Source: JABMMZ01 sp964600345
GTDB taxonomy: Bacteria > Bacteroidota > Bacteroidia > NS11-12g > UBA955
DNA length: 30,835 nt
Direction of reading: 5' to 3'
Assembly: GCA_964600345.1 (NCBI GenBank)
Contig: CAZRKA010000013.1
Span: forward strand, 1 to 30,835
In this document: positions 25,790 to 30,835 of the stretch, in pieces
Layout: each line of letters starts with the position of its first letter
How positions within the stretch are numbered: the first letter of the stretch is position 1
Program-made: the position numbers and the translations under genes
Notes under the pieces: generated by a model
Database searches by the model: none
Seen by the model: the letters and a program-made list of their open reading frames with translations, nothing else
What the model was told of the DNA's origin: nothing

Positions 25790-26752
25790 ATGAAAGTGAA
25801 TGAATTAGAACGATCTGCAGAACCTGTAAGGGATTTATACAGGAACATAATTGTGACCCTTTATGAGGGACATTATCATTATGGTGTTGCAGCACTGCTT
25901 AATTCGCTTAAAATTTCAGGATTTGTTGGATTGTTCAGGGTCGGTTTTAAAGGAAATTTGCCACCATGGACGGGTCAACTTAAGCACATTGAAGGCAATC
26001 TCTATGAACTTGACAGTGATATTCTCGTTAGTCTTGAGAATCTGAATCCGGAATATCATTTCGGATACTATAAACCTTATTTCATAAAAGACAGTTTCGA
26101 TAAATACCCTACAGCCGAAAACGTTTCTTACTTTGATCCGGATATTGTTGTTATAGCACCCTGGGAATTCTATTTGAACTGGACAAAAGCAGGAGTTGCA
26201 CTTTGCACCGACAATTGTTTCCCTTTTGTACACAGAAACCATCCCTGGAGAAAAGAATGGAGAAGTTTTGCACCTGATGCTTTCACCGGACATCATATTA
26301 TAGACCAGTACGTCAACAGCGGTTTTGTGGGTGTTAAAAGATCTTCTGTCCTGCTAATTGAAAGGTGGATAGAATTTACAGAAAAATATAATAAGGACGG
26401 CGGTAATCTCTCTCTCTTTGAAAAAGATGCGCACAGAGCATTCAAAGGTGATCAGGATCTGCTGAATGCAGCGATTACAGTTACTCCAGAGATCGATCTG
26501 AGTATAATAGGATCGGAAGGTATGGGTTTTTCTTTCCCGGCCTACCTGATGGCTCACGCCGTCGGTAATGTGAAGCCATGGAAGGAGAATTTTATCAGAA
26601 AAGTTCTGTTCAAAGGTATAAGACCGAGCTTTATGTCTAAATGTTATTTTAAATATTGTAATTCACCAATTGTATGCTATAACGGTTTTGTACTTTTCTA
26701 CTACAGATTATGTCTGAAACTGGCTGCATTTCTCGGAAGATTATTAAGTTAA
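25790..26752 (+). CDS. GT8-like GT-A fold glycosyltransferase
   Basis: 320 residues from ATG 25790; an alternative TTG at 25775 would overlap the preceding gene. Motifs seen in order match GT8-type enzymes: IIVTLYEGHYHYGVAALLNSL (donor-site start), a DxD-like YFDPDIVV (Asp116, Asp118), VNSGFVGVKRS (176-184), DQDLLNAA (221-228), and HAVGNVKPW (256-264), which fits the HxxGxxKPW metal/donor-binding motif of GT8. GT8 members are retaining Mn-dependent transferases, often for galactose or glucose. The C-terminal tail is hydrophobic and basic, suggesting membrane association. It lies 7 nt after the GT-B gene. Family level is an inference by motif. Confidence 0.78.
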   Translation: MKVNELERSAEPVRDLYRNIIVTLYEGHYHYGVAALLNSLKISGFVGLFRVGFKGNLPPWTGQLKHIEGNLYELDSDILVSLENLNPEYHFGYYKPYFIKDSFDKYPTAENVSYFDPDIVVIAPWEFYLNWTKAGVALCTDNCFPFVHRNHPWRKEWRSFAPDAFTGHHIIDQYVNSGFVGVKRSSVLLIERWIEFTEKYNKDGGNLSLFEKDAHRAFKGDQDLLNAAITVTPEIDLSIIGSEGMGFSFPAYLMAHAVGNVKPWKENFIRKVLFKGIRPSFMSKCYFKYCNSPIVCYNGFVLFYYRLCLKLAAFLGRLLS

Positions 26753-26770
26753 AGATTTTGAAGATAAAAA

Positions 26771-27337
26771 ATGAAATTAAGTAAATATCTGAACATACTT
26801 CGTTTGAAAATCAGGGCGGTGAGCTCCCGGATCAGATTGACGATTCTTAAATTGAGGGGTTTGAATATTGACGGGAATGGTAATATCGGTAAAATTATAT
26901 GCGACTGGCCTTCAAAGTTATTTATAGGGAAAAACTGTATCATTACCGACGGCAATTATTTTTGGTTCAAATATCCATTCTCTGATGATAATTATATGAA
27001 AATCGGTGACTACACACATATCGGTAGGAATTGTGCATTTAACATCAATACACAGGTTATATTTGGCAAACATTGTATGATAGGCGATTATTCACAGTTC
27101 GCAGATATCAATCACCAGACCAGGGCCGGCATACCTATGGATATGCAGCCTATTAATACAGGGAAAATCGTTTTTGGAGACGATGTATGGATTGGTGTTG
27201 GCTGTATTGTGCTGAAAGGCGTTGAATTGGGAGATGGCGTTGTAGTGGCCGCAGGATCACTGATAAACAAATCTATTCCTGCAAACGAAATCTGGGGTGG
27301 TGTTCCGGCAAAGAAATTAGGAGAACGCAAACTGTAA
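26771..27337 (+). CDS. Hexapeptide-repeat (LbH) O-acyltransferase
   Basis: 188 residues. The N-terminus is basic with amphipathic helices (RIRLTILKLRG). The rest consists of left-handed beta-helix hexapeptide repeats such as IGDYTHIGRNCAFN, IFGKHCMIGDYSQFAD, IVFGDDVWIGVGCIVLKGVELGDGVVVAAGSLINK, ending in the family's GGVPAKKLGER. The His in FADINHQTR is placed like the catalytic His of CatB/maltose O-acetyltransferase-type enzymes. Likely adds an acetyl group to a sugar of the repeat unit. It starts 18 nt after the GT8-like gene, and its TAA shares one base with the next gene's ATG (TAATG). Confidence 0.9.
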   Translation: MKLSKYLNILRLKIRAVSSRIRLTILKLRGLNIDGNGNIGKIICDWPSKLFIGKNCIITDGNYFWFKYPFSDDNYMKIGDYTHIGRNCAFNINTQVIFGKHCMIGDYSQFADINHQTRAGIPMDMQPINTGKIVFGDDVWIGVGCIVLKGVELGDGVVVAAGSLINKSIPANEIWGGVPAKKLGERKL

Positions 27338-28467
27338 TGAAAATACTTTTTATATGCGGATGTGCTGAACCTGGTAAGGATGGAGTAGGTGATTATACCA
27401 GATTGCTCTCTCAGTCGGTAATTCAAAAAGGGAATAAGGTTGTGATTGTGGCTCTGAATGATCTTTGTACCGACACTTTTAAAGAAATTCAAATTCAGAA
27501 TGACCTCAACCTGATTCGGATTCCTTCGGTTTTTAGTGCCGAAGAGAAAGTTAGCCGAACACGATCATTGATTGAAACTTTCAAACCTGATTGGATAAGC
27601 CTTCAGTTTGTGCCGTATGCATTTAATAAAAGAGGTATGCCCTTCGATCTGCTCAAACAGTTGGAAAAGATTAAAGGTAAAGAAAAATGGCATGTCATGA
27701 TACACGAGCCGTGGCTGGGTATCTCAGTCGAATCGCCTCTGAAACACAAGATGTATGGATTGGTTCAACGCTGGATTATAAAGGAAATGATCAGAATTCT
27801 AATGCCATTGAGGATCTCAACATCTAATTTTCTGTATCAGACGGTTTTAAAGTCAAAAGGAATAAATGCAGACATCATCCCCCTTTTTAGCAATATCCCC
27901 GTTTGCGAAACAGACGAAAGCTTTAAAGCTAAAGTTTACAAACAAATTGGTATAGAAGCAGAAAAAAGACATGAATGGAAACTCATAGGAATTTTCGGAA
28001 ATATTTATCCGTCATCATTATTGGAATCGGCATTGAATAAGGAAATTCAATCTACACCTGCGTCGTTGCGGTTGGCCTTCATAGGAATCGGGAGTATGAG
28101 CGATTGGGCAAAAAATGAGTTTTCGAGATTGTCAGGTATTTTTAAAGATAAAGTTAAGTTTGTGCATTTTGGAATACTGTCCGAATCCGAAGTTTCTACC
28201 ATGTTACAGATGTGGGATATCGGTATAGCCTGCACGCCGATGGATCATATTGCAAAAAGCGGATCCTATGCGGCCATGAGACTACACGGTCTCAAGACAG
28301 TTATAACAGACGGCAAAGTGATACCTGAATTCAATATAGACCGGCATAATGAGTTTGTTGAACGTAAGCCCGAACAATGGTCGGTTGAACAAGTCTCGGA
28401 GTTGTTTCTGGAAAGTCTTGCCTCGGCCGAACCGGTAAATAATGTTAAAACTAATATGAATTTATAA
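27337..28467 (+). CDS. GT-B fold glycosyltransferase (family 4-like)
   Basis: 376 residues. Begins ILFICGCAEPGKDGVGDYTRLLSQS, a GT4-like N-terminal glycine-rich motif with the DGVGDYT segment common in mannosyl/glucosyl transferases. In the C-terminal half, IGIFGNIYPSSLLESAL starts the donor-binding domain. VKFVHFGILSESEVSTMLQMWDIGIACTPMDHIAKSGSYAAMRLHGLKTVIT is the typical end of GT-B enzymes, with Ser/Tyr in place of an E-x7-E Glu, so the standard retaining motif is imperfect. Overlaps the acyltransferase stop by one base, so translation is probably coupled. Sugar specificity unknown. Confidence 0.8.
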   Translation: MKILFICGCAEPGKDGVGDYTRLLSQSVIQKGNKVVIVALNDLCTDTFKEIQIQNDLNLIRIPSVFSAEEKVSRTRSLIETFKPDWISLQFVPYAFNKRGMPFDLLKQLEKIKGKEKWHVMIHEPWLGISVESPLKHKMYGLVQRWIIKEMIRILMPLRISTSNFLYQTVLKSKGINADIIPLFSNIPVCETDESFKAKVYKQIGIEAEKRHEWKLIGIFGNIYPSSLLESALNKEIQSTPASLRLAFIGIGSMSDWAKNEFSRLSGIFKDKVKFVHFGILSESEVSTMLQMWDIGIACTPMDHIAKSGSYAAMRLHGLKTVITDGKVIPEFNIDRHNEFVERKPEQWSVEQVSELFLESLASAEPVNNVKTNMNL

Positions 28468-28480
28468 TTTTTGAACACAA

Positions 28481-29077
28481 ATGATACAAATTGACAAGAT
28501 ACTTGAATTACAAAGCACCAGTGTAGTCAACTGGCACGTAGAACTAATTGCAGTGCATGAATCAGAACCCTGGAAATTCATAGAAGAAAATATGAAATGG
28601 AATTTCCTGCTTTGGCACGAAGAGGATATCGCCAGAATCAGGGATATAGATCCAATGAGGATAGTTGAAGCAAAAAGGAATATCGATCAGTATAATCAGG
28701 CAAGGAATAATGCTATGGAAAAGATTGATGAGTGGATTCTGAAGTACTTGCTTACTAATTCTATTAAACCGGGTGAAAGAATTCATTCGGAAACGCCGGG
28801 TATGATGATAGACAGATTGGCTATAATGGGGCTGAAAAAATATCATATGGAAGAAGAAACACTGCGCAGGGACGCCGATGCTTCTCATATAGAAAAATGC
28901 ATTCAGAAAGTAAGCATACTGAAAGAACAAATTGGAGATCTTTCAGAATCGCTCGCTCTGGTACTCTCTGAGTTGCAGGCTTCGAAACTCAGGTTTAAAG
29001 TATACAGACAATTAAAGATGTATAATGACCCGGAACTAAATCCGCAACTATATAGTCGAAGTAATAAAGCAGATTGA
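28481..29077 (+). CDS. DUF4254 family protein of unknown function
   Basis: 198 residues, largely alpha-helical, with no signal peptide. Conserved-looking blocks include VVNWHVELIAVHESEPWKF, NFLLWHEEDIARI, IVEAKRNIDQYNQARNNAMEKID, INSETPGMMIDRLAI-like (HSETPGMMIDRLAIMGLKKYHM) and a C-terminal coiled-coil stretch. I recognise this as the DUF4254 family, commonly found near LPS/polysaccharide biosynthesis genes in Bacteroidota and some Proteobacteria. Function is not established; a regulatory, chaperone or biosynthetic-accessory role are all possible. It lies 13 nt after a GT-B gene and 1 nt before a GT9-like gene. Confidence 0.82.
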   Translation: MIQIDKILELQSTSVVNWHVELIAVHESEPWKFIEENMKWNFLLWHEEDIARIRDIDPMRIVEAKRNIDQYNQARNNAMEKIDEWILKYLLTNSIKPGERIHSETPGMMIDRLAIMGLKKYHMEEETLRRDADASHIEKCIQKVSILKEQIGDLSESLALVLSELQASKLRFKVYRQLKMYNDPELNPQLYSRSNKAD

Positions 29078-29078
29078 G

Positions 29079-30104
29079 ATGAAAGTAAAAGCCTTATATA
29101 TAGATGCTTCAATAGGGGGTAACGGCGAGATATGGATGAGACTGCTTGGGTTTTATACCATAGCCGGACTTATGCCGTCCTTAAAGATATATTTGCTTGT
29201 GCCAAAGTTCCTGAAACCCATTTGCAGGAGTGTTTTCAGCGACAGACTTAATTTTTTAGAAGAAGATGAAAAGCAGAAATGCAAATACGAATTCACCAAT
29301 TTGGGTACCAGACATCTGATCTGGTATTTGTTTAAAGGTAAAAGATTTATAGCTCCTATTCAGAGAACAGCAATAAGGGACAAAAAAGGTACAAGTAAAA
29401 CAAAAATATGGATGAATGATATTGTGTCAATCTTTTTTGACGGGTTGGGTTTGATTCAGATTCCTGACATTCGCTGGGCTAACGCTTATCATGGCTATCT
29501 CGAGATGGCTTCCATCCGGAAATTCAGAAAAATTGACTATGAAGCTTTCAAGGAAAAGTCAAGATCTGATTATACTGCACTCCGGGATAAACTACGTGGA
29601 GATATTCCGGTTTCGCCTGAATTGAAAATACCTCTTGATTTAAAGAACTTTGTCCTTGTATTTCCTACCGGTACAAGCAGACAATTTATGCCTCTCGAAT
29701 GGGCAAAGAAAAACCTGCCGGATGCCTACTATGCGTTTCACGACCGTAACGATCAGTGGAAAGATTTCGATAAGGCAGGTCTTAAAACTGTATTGTATTA
29801 CAAAGAACCTGGCGACATGATAAAATTGTCGCTTGCGGCAAAGTGGACAATCCTGACTGATAGTTTTCATTCGCATGTCATTCAGTCTGTAAACGAAAAT
29901 AGTACCGTACTGATCACCGAGTTAGTACTGGAAAGAGTTGTAAATCCTTCTTACAGAGGGAAAACAGTTGACTCACTCGCTCCCTGCCACCCGTGTATTC
30001 ATATGACGGCAAGCAGGATTTGCGCAGCCGGACTGAGGGAATGTCTCAACTGGGAAATCGAATTATACAAGAATAATATAATGTCTTCATTTAAATCAAA
30101 TTAA
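29079..30104 (+). CDS. GT9-like (heptosyltransferase-like) GT-B glycosyltransferase
   Basis: 341 residues with no signal peptide or clear membrane helix. The N-terminus VKALYIDASIGGNGEIWMRLLGFYTIAGL resembles the GIGDxL-type beginning of GT9 proteins with the motif altered. The C-terminal half has NFVLVFPTGTSRQFMPLEWAKKN, like the GT9 donor-site GSxxxxKxWP segment, and AKWTILTDSFHSHVIQSVN, like the DSGPMHLA block. DUF4254 proteins are known next to GT9 genes, which supports the call. Catalytic residues cannot be assigned with certainty, so it could be a divergent or non-catalytic relative. CHPCIHMTASRIC at the C-terminus has a short Cys cluster that could bind a metal. Confidence 0.55.
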   Translation: MKVKALYIDASIGGNGEIWMRLLGFYTIAGLMPSLKIYLLVPKFLKPICRSVFSDRLNFLEEDEKQKCKYEFTNLGTRHLIWYLFKGKRFIAPIQRTAIRDKKGTSKTKIWMNDIVSIFFDGLGLIQIPDIRWANAYHGYLEMASIRKFRKIDYEAFKEKSRSDYTALRDKLRGDIPVSPELKIPLDLKNFVLVFPTGTSRQFMPLEWAKKNLPDAYYAFHDRNDQWKDFDKAGLKTVLYYKEPGDMIKLSLAAKWTILTDSFHSHVIQSVNENSTVLITELVLERVVNPSYRGKTVDSLAPCHPCIHMTASRICAAGLRECLNWEIELYKNNIMSSFKSN

Positions 30105-30119
30105 CAATTAAAATAGATC

Positions 30120-30835
30120 ATGAAATTCATCTTAAAAGTCATTAATCATATAAAATGGTTGACTTTAAACACATTAAGAATCAGGATACCACAGTATTTT
30201 CTTTCATTTTTTATGCCCAAAATGATTATGTCCGGACCATTTAAAGGAATGAAATACATTAACAGAAGTACCGGGAGTCCGATTCTGTGCAAACTTGCAG
30301 GTACCTATGAGGATGAATTGCACGGAATTTTAAAGCAAGTATCGGCTAAGAAATATAGTCAATATATAGATGTAGGCGCAGCAGAAGGGTATTATGTTGT
30401 AGGTATATCAAAGTATGTTCTTCCGGATCTTAAGGAAACTGTTGCTTTTGAATACGAAAAAAAGGGACAAGACAGGATCAGAGAATTATGTAAGCTGAAC
30501 AACAGTAAACCGGTTGTCATAAAGGGATTTTGTGATGAGCAGGCACTGCTGGAAACGTTGAGTAAGGAAAAATCTTTTCTGATTGTTGACATCGAAGGAG
30601 GAGAATTTGATTTACTTGGTTCAGAAAAAATCGATTTCAGTAATTCAGATATTTTGGTGGAAATTCACGAGCTGGAGCCTTTTGAAAAAATGAACAAACT
30701 GAAAGCAAAATTCCAGTCCTCACACAATATAACCGAAATTAAGGCAACGGTTAAAAAACTGCCGGATGATGTAGACTGGCACCCGATGATCAGGAAATAC
30801 GGAGATTATATTGTAGATGAATTCAGATATTACCG
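30120..30835 (+). CDS. FkbM-like SAM-dependent methyltransferase, 5' part (3' end outside window)
   Basis: ATG 30120 opens a frame that stays open for 238 codons to the last base, so the C-terminus is missing. The SAM-binding motif I is YIDVGAAEGYYVVGIS (Asp84, Gly86, Ala87), and the later IVDIEGGEFDLL (Asp157, Glu159, Glu162) matches the FkbM-type DVEGxE motif. An N-terminal basic and hydrophobic segment may be membrane-associated. Likely O-methylates a sugar of the polysaccharide. It is 15 nt after the GT9-like gene and seems part of the same transcript; the locus continues beyond the window. Confidence 0.82.
   Translation, partial: MKFILKVINHIKWLTLNTLRIRIPQYFLSFFMPKMIMSGPFKGMKYINRSTGSPILCKLAGTYEDELHGILKQVSAKKYSQYIDVGAAEGYYVVGISKYVLPDLKETVAFEYEKKGQDRIRELCKLNNSKPVVIKGFCDEQALLETLSKEKSFLIVDIEGGEFDLLGSEKIDFSNSDILVEIHELEPFEKMNKLKAKFQSSHNITEIKATVKKLPDDVDWHPMIRKYGDYIVDEFRYY

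Overview
The window looks like a chromosomal segment of a Bacteroidota bacterium, plausibly Bacteroidales-like. The evidence is the long Bacteroidetes form of YidC, OmpA and YwqK/MORN-type envelope proteins, a DUF4254 gene in a polysaccharide locus, and TAnnTTTG-type -7 promoter elements at yidC and guaA. It is probably a draft or metagenome assembly, because a 10-N scaffold gap lies inside one gene (10544-10553). I see no integrase, transposase, phage gene, tRNA, rRNA or CRISPR array.

Layout. Positions 1-999 hold the 3' end of an LptF/LptG-type LPS-export permease. Facing it is a minus-strand block (7102 down to 1084): an OmpA-family envelope protein, a beta-CASP metallo-beta-lactamase RNA-nuclease-like protein, a queuosine-precursor transporter and a BNR/Asp-box beta-propeller lipoprotein. 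From 7177 everything is on the plus strand: yidC, a GMC-type oxidoreductase (split by the N gap), rsmE, an arginase interrupted by an in-frame amber codon, gyrB with a strong terminator, and then guaA, a periplasmic-binding-like protein and an RsmB/NOP2-type rRNA methyltransferase packed as one operon.

After a 478-bp AT-rich spacer (18554-19031) a surface-polysaccharide locus starts and runs off the window. It encodes a Wza-like export lipoprotein, a Wzc-like tyrosine autokinase with a Tyr/Gly tail, a Wzx-like flippase, a CDP-paratose-2-epimerase-like SDR, a GT-B glycosyltransferase, a GT8-like glycosyltransferase, a hexapeptide acyltransferase, a second GT-B glycosyltransferase, a DUF4254 protein, a GT9-like protein and a FkbM-like methyltransferase (cut by the window end). 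Together these suggest a Wzx/Wzy-dependent exopolysaccharide or capsule with acylated and possibly methylated sugars. No polymerase (Wzy) and no initiating sugar-phosphate transferase is inside the window.

The most interesting non-coding part is the leader of that locus. A promoter-like element is followed by a 22-codon open reading frame whose 3' half is a GC-rich, hairpin-forming islet, unlike the AT-rich DNA around it. It could be a leader peptide, an attenuator, an ops/JUMPstart-like antitermination site, or an interspersed palindromic repeat. The second point of interest is the arginase: one TAG separates its two metal-binding halves, yet the downstream half is intact and in frame.
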